23,648 bases of DNA, from NCBI GenBank assembly GCA_950072225.1, contig CATMOP010000002.1, positions 1 to 23,648 of the forward strand, given 5' to 3'. Position numbers and translations under genes: made by a program. The stretch is from an uncultured Nitrospina sp. GTDB taxonomy: Bacteria; Nitrospinota; Nitrospinia; Nitrospinales; VA-1. Positions 14,831 to 23,072 of the stretch are shown here, one piece after another. Position 1 is the stretch's first letter. Each line of letters opens with the position of its first letter. The notes under the pieces are model-generated. The model worked only from the letters and a program-made list of their open reading frames with translations. It was not told the origin of the DNA and searched no databases.

Positions 14831-16087
14831 ATGACGCAGATTCTTTTCAAAAATATAAATATGAAAGACCTTCACACCATGAAGGTCTATGAAGAACAAG
14901 GCGGTTATCGGTCCCTGAAGAAAGCCTTTGCCCAGAAACCGGAAGAAATTGTCGAGGCCGTCAAGGCTTCCGGCTTGCGGGGGCGTGGTGGCGCTGGTTT
15001 CCCGACGGGATTAAAATGGAGCTTCCTTGCCAAGGATGTGTTTCCCCGTTACCTCTGTTGCAACGCCGATGAGTCGGAACCGGGAACCTGTAAAGACCGG
15101 GAGCTCATGCTTAAAAATCCGCATATGTTGATTGAGGGGATGATCCTTTGCGCTTACGCCTGCCGGATCGAAACCGGATACATTTATTTGCGTGGCGAAT
15201 TCCATGATTTGAACTTCATTATGGAAAAAGCCCTGGAAGACGCTTACGCCAAAGGCTATTTGGGTAAAAATATTTTAGGAAGCGGATTCAATTTGGATAT
15301 TTATACTCATCTTGGCGCGGGGGCATATATCTGTGGTGAGGAGTCGGCTCTGCTCAATTCCCTGGAAGGCGAACGGGGTGAACCGAGAATGAAACCTCCT
15401 TTCCCTGCCGTAGAAGGTTTGTATGCTAAACCCACGGTCGTTAATAATGTCGAAACCCTGTGCGTGGTTCCTTATATAGTCAATGAAGGCGCCGAAAAAT
15501 ATGCCTCACTGGGAACCGAAAAGAGCAAGGGAACCAAACTGGTCAGTGTTTCCGGACATGTAAAAAAACCGGGGAACTATGAAGTGGTGTTGGGCACCCC
15601 GATCCGGGAAATTATTTATGATCTGGCTGGGGGAATCCGTGATGGCAACAAGCTGAAAGCATTTATACCTGGCGGCTCATCGGTTCCCATGCTTCCTGCG
15701 GATCAAGTGGATGTCTCTTACGATTATGAATCATTGGCGGCCGCAGGGACCATGCTGGGTTCAGGTGCTATGATCGTCATTGATGATAGCGTCAATATTG
15801 TTGAGACCACCTTGCGGCTGATCAGTTTTTATATGCATGAGTCCTGCGGAAAATGTACACCCTGCCGGGAAGGTACCCGATGGCTCTACCAGATCGTTGA
15901 AAAGATCATGCAGAACAAAGGACAACTGGATTACATCGAAAAGATGGAAGATATTTGCGACAACATGAACATGAAAGCGTTTTGTCCGCTTGCCGATGCC
16001 TGTGTATCTCCCGTTGTGAGCAGTATCAAGTATTTTCGCTCTGATTATGAAGAATATTTTAAGAACGTACCGGTAGGTTCGGTTTGA
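14831..16087 (+). CDS. nuoF: NADH-quinone oxidoreductase subunit F (51 kDa, FMN and N3)
   Basis: 418 residues. Oxidises NADH and passes electrons from FMN to the N3 cluster. The glycine-rich FMN/NADH site is GLRGRGGAGFPTGLKW (48-63); a second conserved stretch is GAGAYICGEESALLNSLEG (162-180); YLCCNADESEPGTCKDR (75-90) is also a family hallmark. The N3 [4Fe-4S] ligands are Cys339, Cys342 and Cys345 in SCGKCTPCREGT plus Cys385 in FCPLADA. Starts 3 nt after nuoE and ends 7 nt before nuoG, so the three form a tight NADH-dehydrogenase module. Confidence 0.97.
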   Translation: MTQILFKNINMKDLHTMKVYEEQGGYRSLKKAFAQKPEEIVEAVKASGLRGRGGAGFPTGLKWSFLAKDVFPRYLCCNADESEPGTCKDRELMLKNPHMLIEGMILCAYACRIETGYIYLRGEFHDLNFIMEKALEDAYAKGYLGKNILGSGFNLDIYTHLGAGAYICGEESALLNSLEGERGEPRMKPPFPAVEGLYAKPTVVNNVETLCVVPYIVNEGAEKYASLGTEKSKGTKLVSVSGHVKKPGNYEVVLGTPIREIIYDLAGGIRDGNKLKAFIPGGSSVPMLPADQVDVSYDYESLAAAGTMLGSGAMIVIDDSVNIVETTLRLISFYMHESCGKCTPCREGTRWLYQIVEKIMQNKGQLDYIEKMEDICDNMNMKAFCPLADACVSPVVSSIKYFRSDYEEYFKNVPVGSV

Positions 16088-16094
16088 GGCAACT

Positions 16095-18602
16095 ATGTCT
16101 GATAATGAAGTAACATTAACCATTGATGGGAAATCGGTGACGGTTCCCAAAGGCACCAAGGTGGTAGACGCGGCAAAACGGATCGATGTGGAGATCCCTG
16201 TTTTCTGCTATCACGAGAAGATCGGTCCGCTGGGTTGTTGCCGGATGTGCCTGGTAGAAGTCGAGAAGATGCCGAAGCTGATGACCGCCTGCACCATGGA
16301 TGTGGCGCCGGATATGGTGGTCAAAACCACCACTGACAAGGTGGTAAAAGGGCAGAAGGGCGTATTGGAATTTACTTTGCTCAACCATCCCCTCGATTGC
16401 CCGGTTTGTGACAAGGGCGGCGAATGCCCCTTGCAGGACAACACCTTCAAGTATGGTGCTCCGGATACCCGTATGGAGTTCCATCGTGCCAACAACGCCA
16501 AAGCGACTCCGCTCAGTCCGGTCATTACCATTGACCGGGAACGTTGCATTGCCTGTCAGCGGTGCACGGCTTATAGCGAACGGATTGAGCAGGACAGCGC
16601 GTTGGTCATGCTAAACCGCGGTTTCCATAACGAGGTTGGTACATTTAACAACGAACCTTACAACACCCGCTTCTCCGGAAATGTCATCGATATTTGTCCG
16701 GTAGGTGCGTTGACCAATACGGAATTCCGATTTAAGGCCAGGACCTGGGATTTGACCAACACAGAAACGCTTTGTGCGCATTGCGGATGCAACTGCAATA
16801 TCACGATGGGAACCCGGCTCAATGAATTCATGCGTATTGAGGCGCGTCCCAATGATGCGGTGGACGATGGCTGGATTTGCGACAAGGGCCGCTGGGGTCA
16901 TAATTTTATGCATAGCAAAAATAAAATCACCACCGCCCGGGAAAATAGTGTGGGTGACGGAAAGCCTACTTCCTTTCCGGTGTTGCCTCATAACTGCACC
17001 ATCGAGGATGCGGCCGGCAAAGTTGCGCAGGCGTTTAAAAAAATTGCGGAAGAACACGGGCCTGAAAGCGTTGGCTTCATAGGATCTCCCTATGGCACCA
17101 ATGAAGAGAATTATCTCTATCAGAAATTTTTCCGCCACGGCCTGGGTTCAAACAATATAGACCATAAGTCTTATCAGGATACCCCGGGTCTTCCTGTCAG
17201 CCATTATGGGGTCGAGCAGGTTGAAACGTCCAATGTGGTGTTATTGATTGCCAGCGACCCGACGGAAGAACTGCCCATTCTTGATCTTCGCATCAAAAAA
17301 GCGGTGACCGCTTGCGGAACCCGGTTAGTGAGCTTGAACGATCAAAAAATTGCCCTCGACCGCTACTCTTCTCAGTCGTTGCAATACAAGGTGGGCTGTG
17401 AGGCTCAAGCGATCGATACTTTGACCCACGGCCTGGCTCGGGAACTGGGGGAACCGGCTCCGGCTAAGGACGCCGACCAAAGTGGAATTTCTGCGGAAGA
17501 TATGAAGTCTTTGGTCGAGACAGTACGCACCAGCATGAAAATTTGCGTGGTGTACAATCCATCTGCCCTTTCCGGAGAAGCGGTTTTTGGGGTCAAGCGT
17601 CTACTGAAAATGATTGCTAAAGTCCCGACCATGGAATGCGGAGCCATACCTGCGGCTCCGATGACCAATGCGTTGGGGGCAATGGATATGGGGTTGCTTC
17701 CCGATTTTTATCCGGGCGGATTGTCGATGTCGGACCAAGAGGAAATAAAAAAACAATGGGGAGAAAAGGCGCCGACTGGAACCGGCCTTTCCGCATTAGA
17801 GATGATCGCCCGTGCCGAAAAAGGGGAATTGAAAGCCCTGCTGGTGCACCGTTCTAATCCGGTCATGGATTTCCCTGGTGGATTGCGGGTAACGGAAGCT
17901 TTGAAGAAGCTGGATCTTCTGGTGGTGCATGACATGCTGGAAACGGAAACGGCAAAACTGGCGAATCTCGTCCTGCCTTCAAATGGTCCGGGTTATGATG
18001 AAGGGACTACTACCAATATTGGAGGCCGGGTACAGGCCAGAAAAAAAGCGTTGGAAACCACCCAGGCACCGGACTGGAAAATTATCAACCTGATGCTCAA
18101 TGTGCTGGGAGATGAAACCAACTACCGCAGGGTTTCGGATGTGACCGAAGAGATCGCCTGCCGGGTTCCGGGCTATCAGGAGATCAGCAAAAGGTCGGTA
18201 GGCAAAACCGGGTGCAACCGGGAGCCTATATCTTCGGCCGATGAATCGGTTTCTGATAAATCGGTTCAGGCGGGTAAGGGGAAAGACGGAAGCCTCAGGC
18301 TTCGTATTGCCACCTTCCTGTTTGCGCATGACAAAATTCTCGATGCCTCCTCAAAACTGGCACATCACTTCCAGCCTTCCACAGCGCATTTTAATGAGAA
18401 AGACGCTGCCAGGCTTGGTATTCAGGATGGCAACACGGTTCTGCTTTCCGCTGAAAATATTAACCTGGAAGCCATTGCAAGGGTCGACAACCGTTGTCAA
18501 TCTGGAGGTGTGGTGGTGCCCAGGGTTTCAGACGAGCAGGGAGTGAATGGCTTGATCGGTGCTGATGGCGGCACGGCATGGGTGCAAGTAAGGAAAGTTT
18601 AG
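16095..18602 (+). CDS. nuoG: NADH-quinone oxidoreductase subunit G (75 kDa)
   Basis: 835 residues; GAGG lies upstream of the ATG. Conducts electrons along the peripheral arm. The N-terminal [2Fe-2S] domain uses Cys38, Cys49, Cys52 and Cys66; the His-Cys [4Fe-4S] motif is His98, Cys102, Cys105, Cys111 (HPLDCPVCDKGGECPLQDN); N4-type ligands are Cys151, Cys154, Cys157 and Cys201. The molybdopterin-family region keeps the extra N7 cluster: Cys227, Cys230, Cys234 and Cys262, as in E. coli and Thermus but absent from mitochondria. A C-terminal aspartate-decarboxylase-like barrel domain (about 735-835) is linked by a Ser/Lys-rich stretch around 700-730. 48 bp separate it from nuoH. Confidence 0.96.
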   Translation: MSDNEVTLTIDGKSVTVPKGTKVVDAAKRIDVEIPVFCYHEKIGPLGCCRMCLVEVEKMPKLMTACTMDVAPDMVVKTTTDKVVKGQKGVLEFTLLNHPLDCPVCDKGGECPLQDNTFKYGAPDTRMEFHRANNAKATPLSPVITIDRERCIACQRCTAYSERIEQDSALVMLNRGFHNEVGTFNNEPYNTRFSGNVIDICPVGALTNTEFRFKARTWDLTNTETLCAHCGCNCNITMGTRLNEFMRIEARPNDAVDDGWICDKGRWGHNFMHSKNKITTARENSVGDGKPTSFPVLPHNCTIEDAAGKVAQAFKKIAEEHGPESVGFIGSPYGTNEENYLYQKFFRHGLGSNNIDHKSYQDTPGLPVSHYGVEQVETSNVVLLIASDPTEELPILDLRIKKAVTACGTRLVSLNDQKIALDRYSSQSLQYKVGCEAQAIDTLTHGLARELGEPAPAKDADQSGISAEDMKSLVETVRTSMKICVVYNPSALSGEAVFGVKRLLKMIAKVPTMECGAIPAAPMTNALGAMDMGLLPDFYPGGLSMSDQEEIKKQWGEKAPTGTGLSALEMIARAEKGELKALLVHRSNPVMDFPGGLRVTEALKKLDLLVVHDMLETETAKLANLVLPSNGPGYDEGTTTNIGGRVQARKKALETTQAPDWKIINLMLNVLGDETNYRRVSDVTEEIACRVPGYQEISKRSVGKTGCNREPISSADESVSDKSVQAGKGKDGSLRLRIATFLFAHDKILDASSKLAHHFQPSTAHFNEKDAARLGIQDGNTVLLSAENINLEAIARVDNRCQSGGVVVPRVSDEQGVNGLIGADGGTAWVQVRKV

Positions 18603-18650
18603 TATTGGATTTTTTGTAGAACGGTAAATGCTTAGTGGAGTGATTGCGGT

Positions 18651-19694
18651 TTGGATGGGATAACTGAAATATTAAATGAAACCTGGAAATTTATAGTTCT
18701 GTTTCTGAATGATAACATTCCCCTGATCGTGGGGAGTGTTAAAGCCGTGGTTATTGCGGTGGCGATTATGTCAGTGGTTCCCCTATTGGTCTGGTTGGAA
18801 CGACGCTTGATGGGCCGGTTTCAGGTTCGCCTGGGGCCGAACCGGGTGGGGCCTTTTGGGCTTGGCCAGCCGCTTGCCGATACGGTGAAGCTGTTGTTCA
18901 AGGAATCTATCGTTCAAAGTTCGGCGGACAAGTTTTTATTTCACCTTGCGCCAGCTATTGTAGTGTTTACGGCGATTGTTGGATTTGCAGTAATCCCTTT
19001 CGGGGCACCTTTCGAGGTTTTCGGCCAGACCATTGAGATGTGGGGAGCCAATGTTAACAGTGGCATTTTATTCGTGTTCGCGATTTCAGGGATGGGCATT
19101 TATGGAATGGTTCTTGCCGGATTGGCATCGAATAACAAATATTCATTGATGGGCGGTCTACGTTCCTCCGCCCAGATGATCAGTTATGAGTTGACGTTGG
19201 GACTTTCGGCGTTGAGCATCATCGTGCTTACCGGTTCCCTGAACCTGGTGGATATGGTCAAGGCCCAGGAAACGATTCCATTTATTCTTGTTCAGCCTTT
19301 GGCTTTTTTGCTGTTTTATATTGCTGGTGTTGCGGAGACCAATCGAGCCCCCTTTGATCTGCCTGAAGCAGAGCAGGAACTGGTAGCCGGTTTTCATACG
19401 GAATATACGGGCATGAAGTTTGCCATGTTCTTCATGGGTGAGTACATCAACATGGTGACCATGAGCGCTTTAGTGACCCTTTTATTTCTTGGCGGGTGGA
19501 ACGCTTATGGCTTGCCTGTTTGGCCGATTGTGGCGTTTGCCCTCAAAGTTGGTTTTCTGTTGTGTGTGTTCATCTGGCTGAGGTCGACGTTTCCCCGTAT
19601 TCGTTACGACCGGTTGATGACGTTTGGCTGGAAAGTTTTATTGCCATTATGTTTATTAAATCTTTTGATCACTGGCATTTGGAAGGTGATCTGA
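18651..19694 (+). CDS. nuoH: NADH-quinone oxidoreductase subunit H (ND1)
   Basis: 347 residues. Membrane subunit that forms the quinone chamber with NuoB and NuoD. The start is TTG with GGAG at 18637-18640, 10 nt upstream. About eight hydrophobic segments. Family motifs: ERRLMGRFQVRLGPNRVGPF, QPLADTVKLLFKE, LAGLASNNKYSLMGGLRSSA, ETNRAPFDLPEAEQELVAGF and TEYTGMKFAMFFMGEY, which include the acidic residues of the proton-linked E-channel. The first half of the gap after nuoG holds a short out-of-frame ATG reading frame (18628-18661) overlapping the start, probably incidental. Confidence 0.97.
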   Translation: MDGITEILNETWKFIVLFLNDNIPLIVGSVKAVVIAVAIMSVVPLLVWLERRLMGRFQVRLGPNRVGPFGLGQPLADTVKLLFKESIVQSSADKFLFHLAPAIVVFTAIVGFAVIPFGAPFEVFGQTIEMWGANVNSGILFVFAISGMGIYGMVLAGLASNNKYSLMGGLRSSAQMISYELTLGLSALSIIVLTGSLNLVDMVKAQETIPFILVQPLAFLLFYIAGVAETNRAPFDLPEAEQELVAGFHTEYTGMKFAMFFMGEYINMVTMSALVTLLFLGGWNAYGLPVWPIVAFALKVGFLLCVFIWLRSTFPRIRYDRLMTFGWKVLLPLCLLNLLITGIWKVI

Positions 19695-19714
19695 TTTCCC
19701 TGAGGGTATGAGCC

Positions 19715-20224
19715 ATGTTGCGAGTAACCATTAATGGGTTAAAAAACCTTTCGATCGGAATGTGGGTCACGTTCCGCAATATGTTAACCAAGCCGGTCAC
19801 TATACAGTATCCCGAGGTCAAGCGAACCATGCCCAAACGTTTTCGGGGAAGGCATTTCCTGAACCGCGATGAGGATGGGCTGGAAAAATGCATAGGATGC
19901 TCTTTGTGTTCGATCAATTGCCCGGTAGGGTGTATTCATGTTGTATCGGCAGAGAATGATCCGGAGAATCCGGTTTCCAAGGGCGAGCGATACGCAGAGG
20001 TTTATGAGATCAACCTCCTGCGTTGTATCTACTGCGGGTATTGTGAGGAGGCCTGTCCGGTAGACGCTGTGGTTCTGCGTGAACATTATGAATTGGCGGA
20101 TTATGACCGCGACACTTATATCATGGAGAAAGAGGATCTTTTGGTTTATCCGGAACCGAACCGGTTCCGTGTCAATATTTTAGGTAATACGGAACGGATT
20201 AGCCCAGCCCAGCGCGACTGCTAG
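19715..20224 (+). CDS. nuoI: NADH-quinone oxidoreductase subunit I (TYKY, N6a/N6b)
   Basis: 169 residues; TGAGGG lies about 9 nt upstream of the ATG. Carries two [4Fe-4S] clusters relaying electrons to NuoB: Cys59-62-65-69 (CIGCSLCSINCP) and Cys104-107-110-114 (CIYCGYCEEACP), which with the following Pro are the 8Fe ferredoxin signature. N-terminal amphipathic segment with PVTIQYPEVKR and FRGRHFLNR is typical of NuoI. Ends CTAG; then 118 bp of repeat-like sequence precede nuoJ. Confidence 0.97.
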   Translation: MLRVTINGLKNLSIGMWVTFRNMLTKPVTIQYPEVKRTMPKRFRGRHFLNRDEDGLEKCIGCSLCSINCPVGCIHVVSAENDPENPVSKGERYAEVYEINLLRCIYCGYCEEACPVDAVVLREHYELADYDRDTYIMEKEDLLVYPEPNRFRVNILGNTERISPAQRDC

Positions 20225-20320
20225 CCGCAGAGGGGCTATTGGCAAGAACTTTTAAGGCCCAGATAACTCTTTGTTAGCCAGGGAGAGCTATTGCTAGATT
20301 GCCCCACGCCGAGGGGTTGT
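20225..20320. repeat. Repeat-family remnant between nuoI and nuoJ
   Basis: The stretch holds GCCCCACGCC (20301-20310), identical to 12179-12188 at the proC end, preceded in both by a TTGCT and an ATT. It includes small stems such as CCGCAGAGGGGCTATTGG. It interrupts an otherwise tightly packed nuo operon. Confidence 0.45.
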
Positions 20321-20329
20321 TCTTTTTTT

Positions 20330-20334
20330 GGGAG
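20330..20334 (+). promoter_or_regulatory. Shine-Dalgarno of nuoJ
   Basis: GGGAG 8 nt before the TTG at 20343. It overlaps the only earlier in-frame TTG (20328), so it decides for the later start. Confidence 0.75.
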
Positions 20335-20342
20335 TAGGTGTA

Positions 20343-20885
20343 TTGGAAATCGCTACGCTATTTGATTTTGCGCTTGATACGGTAATTTTTGTGGTGGGGG
20401 TGACGGCAGTCCTTGCCAGCCTTGGGGTCATTTTATGTTCCTCACCGATCTATTCCGCCTTGTATCTGATCGGCCACATGATTTGCCTGGCCCTTTTGTT
20501 CCTTCTTTATAACGCAGAGTTTCTTGCGGTTGTCCAGATCATTGTTTATGCCGGAGCGGTGATGATTCTGTTTCTGTTTATTATCGCGCTTCTCGGTGGA
20601 AAAAAAGAAGTTCAGGAAAACACATTTCACCGTGCCATGGCGTTTGGCTTCGTCTTCATCCTGTTGGGAGAGTTGTATTTGTCGGCCACGGTTGGGCCGA
20701 CCCAGCAGATTCGCGGCGAAATTCCAGCTGAATTATTTGGAACTGCCAAAGCCATTGGTCTCGAATTATTTTCGAAACATATCGTGGCGTTTGAGTTGGC
20801 TTCCGGCTTGCTTCTGGTCGCGGCAGTGGGTGTGATTTGTCTGGCAAAATTTTCTTTTGTGCCTTTAAGAAGGCGGGCGAGGTAA
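20343..20885 (+). CDS. nuoJ: NADH-quinone oxidoreductase subunit J (ND6)
   Basis: 180 residues from the TTG at 20343. Membrane subunit of the proton-translocating arm next to NuoK and NuoA. Five hydrophobic segments; the third and the preceding loop carry the family signature NAEFLAVVQIIVYAGAVMIL followed by FLFIIALLG, with the pi-bulge region around VYAGAV. The segment FYSALYLIGHMICL normally reads more like SPVHSALFLI; here IYSALYLIGHMI, within family range. Ends with a basic tail RRRAR. The stop is 2 nt before nuoK. Confidence 0.94.
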   Translation: MEIATLFDFALDTVIFVVGVTAVLASLGVILCSSPIYSALYLIGHMICLALLFLLYNAEFLAVVQIIVYAGAVMILFLFIIALLGGKKEVQENTFHRAMAFGFVFILLGELYLSATVGPTQQIRGEIPAELFGTAKAIGLELFSKHIVAFELASGLLLVAAVGVICLAKFSFVPLRRRAR

Positions 20886-20887
20886 TT

Positions 20888-21187
20888 ATGGGTCAAGAGT
20901 TTGTTTTGCTGGTCAGTGCTTCTATATTCTGCGTGGGTACGGTGGGATTCATCATTCGCAAGAATCCTCTCATCATGTTTATGTCTATCGAGTTGATGCT
21001 CAATTCGGTGAACTTTCTTTTGGTCGCTTACTCCAGTTTCCTCAACTCACTGGATGGCCAGATTTTTGCCCTGTTCATCATAACTGTTGCGGCGGCGGAA
21101 GTGGTGGTGGGGCTGGCTATCATTCTGACTATTTTCCGCACTCGTCATGAAATGGATGTGGACCATATTGATGTATTGAAAGGATAA
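20888..21187 (+). CDS. nuoK: NADH-quinone oxidoreductase subunit K (ND4L)
   Basis: 99 residues, the usual ~100, from the ATG at 20888 two bases after the nuoJ stop; GAGG at the end of nuoJ serves as ribosome site. Three transmembrane helices. The conserved membrane glutamates are visible in MSIELMLNSVN (helix 2) and AAAEVVVGLAI (helix 3), both part of the proton path. The stop overlaps the Shine-Dalgarno of nuoL. Confidence 0.97.
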   Translation: MGQEFVLLVSASIFCVGTVGFIIRKNPLIMFMSIELMLNSVNFLLVAYSSFLNSLDGQIFALFIITVAAAEVVVGLAIILTIFRTRHEMDVDHIDVLKG

Positions 21188-21191
21188 TCTT

Positions 21192-23060
21192 TTGTTCGCA
21201 AGTAGCTGGCTCATACTTTTGTTTCCTCTTCTCGGGTTTATCGGCTTGAGTTGGTATGGCAACCGGATCTCCAGGAACCTGGTTGGACTCGTGGGTTGCG
21301 GAACCATAGGTGCGTCCTTTTTTATGACGCTGGTGACGTTGAGCAATCTTTTGTTTTTACCGCCAGAAGAACGGGTGGGGCATGTTCAGACTCTTTACCA
21401 GTGGGTGTCGGCGGGGTCATTCAAGTTGGATGTGGCTATTCTCGTGGATCCGCTTTCGGTGTTCATGTTCCTGATTGTAACCGGTGTCGGATTTGTGATT
21501 CATGTCTACTCGGTTGGCTACATGCATGATGATCCGGAATACTCCCGATTTTTCGCTTATTTAAACTTGTTTATTTTCTCGATGCTGGTGCTGGTTGCGG
21601 CGGCGGACTTCTTTTTCCTGATTGTCGGTTGGGCGCTGGTTGGTCTGGCGTCTTATTTGCTGATTGGGTTCTGGCGGGAAAAAACCAGTGCCGTGCTTGC
21701 CGCCCGCAAAGCCTTTGTCATGAACGTGATCGGCGATGTGGGAATGGTTATTGCCGCATTGGTTATTTTTGAAACGTTTGGAACGCTGAACTTTGCCGAT
21801 GTATTTGCGTCCGCCCCTGGCATGTTCCGTCCTAATGACGATTCCATGCTTTTGATCACCCTTTTATTGCTGGTCGGAGCATTCGCGAAATCCGCGCAAT
21901 TGCCCCTGCACACTTGGTTACCGGACGCGATGGAAGGGCCTACTCCCGTTAGTGCGCTGATTCACGCTGCGACGATGGTTACCGCAGGAGTCTATTTGGT
22001 AGCCCGTTGCCATGTCTTATATGAACTGGCTCCCTATACCATGTATTTTATTGCCGGAGTGGGAATCATCACGGCGATCTTCGCCGGGTCGATGGCAATG
22101 GTTCAATATGATATCAAGCGCGTGATCGCCTATTCCACCATGAGCCAGTTGGGGTATATGTTCCTGGCAATGGGCATTGGCGTTTATAGTCTGGGCATGT
22201 TCCATTTAATGACCCATGCATTTTTCAAGGCACTACTGTTTATGGCGGCGGGAAGCGTGATCCATTCGCTGGACGGCGAACAGGACCTTCGAAAAATGGG
22301 TGGCCTGCAAAGCGTCATGCCGTTGACCCACGCAACTTTTTTAATAGGTGCTCTGGCGTTGGCTGGGATTCCTTTGACCAGCGGTTATTTCAGTAAAGAG
22401 GCGATCATTCTGAGCTCTTACCATGCGGATATGGGGAATATTGTTTTCTGGGCGATTGCGGTATTGACGGCGGGTATGACGGCGGTTTATATCTCCCGGG
22501 GTTATTTGTTCACTTTTTTTGGTAGGCTCCGCAGTCCAGCGGCGCACCCGCATGAATCCCCCATGATTATGATTATACCTTTACTGGTTCTGGCTGTTTT
22601 GGCTCTGCTGGGCGGGGTGTTGGGGCCTTGGGTCGATAGCTTTCTGGCGCCGGTGTTTGGCCATGTTGCCTATCATCCTCATGATAACGCTTTGGAGAGC
22701 ATAGCTCTGGTAGTGGGCATCGGAGGAATCGCGACTGCGGGCTTATTGTATATGGTGAGCAAAGAGCGTCTGGATCTTTTCAAGGAAGCGCTGGCCCCCC
22801 TTTATGACCTCTTGTTCCACAAATATTATGTGGATGAGATTTATGATTATTTGATTGTACGTCCGACAAAAGCCATTGGCGCTTTTTTGGAACAAAAAGC
22901 CGAACGTGAAGGGTTAGATTTTACCGTTGACCAGGTTGGCCTTCAGATAAAAGAGGTGAGCCATGGTATCAGTCTTTGGCAATCGGGAAAAGTGCGTTCT
23001 TATGCTTTGAATATGATTGTCGGTGTGGTGACGATTCTGTTGTTTGTCGTATTCATGTAA
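21192..23060 (+). CDS. nuoL: NADH-quinone oxidoreductase subunit L (ND5)
   Basis: 622 residues from a TTG, with AAAGGA at the nuoK stop about 8 nt upstream. Antiporter-like distal proton-pumping subunit. Family motifs: GWALVGLASYLLIGFW (with the adjacent acidic and Lys region), LPLHTWLPDAMEGPTPVSAL, HAATMVTAGVYLVAR, STMSQLGYMFLA and MTHAFFKALLFMAAGSVIHS. The C-terminus has the long lateral-helix region typical of NuoL (about 540-600, HKYYVDEIYDYLIVRPTKA) and a final anchoring helix ending FVVFM, so it is a true NuoL and not a Mrp antiporter or a NuoM/N. Confidence 0.96.
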   Translation: MFASSWLILLFPLLGFIGLSWYGNRISRNLVGLVGCGTIGASFFMTLVTLSNLLFLPPEERVGHVQTLYQWVSAGSFKLDVAILVDPLSVFMFLIVTGVGFVIHVYSVGYMHDDPEYSRFFAYLNLFIFSMLVLVAAADFFFLIVGWALVGLASYLLIGFWREKTSAVLAARKAFVMNVIGDVGMVIAALVIFETFGTLNFADVFASAPGMFRPNDDSMLLITLLLLVGAFAKSAQLPLHTWLPDAMEGPTPVSALIHAATMVTAGVYLVARCHVLYELAPYTMYFIAGVGIITAIFAGSMAMVQYDIKRVIAYSTMSQLGYMFLAMGIGVYSLGMFHLMTHAFFKALLFMAAGSVIHSLDGEQDLRKMGGLQSVMPLTHATFLIGALALAGIPLTSGYFSKEAIILSSYHADMGNIVFWAIAVLTAGMTAVYISRGYLFTFFGRLRSPAAHPHESPMIMIIPLLVLAVLALLGGVLGPWVDSFLAPVFGHVAYHPHDNALESIALVVGIGGIATAGLLYMVSKERLDLFKEALAPLYDLLFHKYYVDEIYDYLIVRPTKAIGAFLEQKAEREGLDFTVDQVGLQIKEVSHGISLWQSGKVRSYALNMIVGVVTILLFVVFM

Positions 23061-23072
23061 CCGGAAAAACAT

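Noticed and set aside
14354..14899. 181-codon minus-strand open frame
   Set aside because: Antisense to nuoE and the nuoF start, both unambiguous by cysteine motifs.
18628..18661. Short leader-like frame overlapping the nuoH start
   Set aside because: No repeated codons or attenuator hairpins; likely chance.
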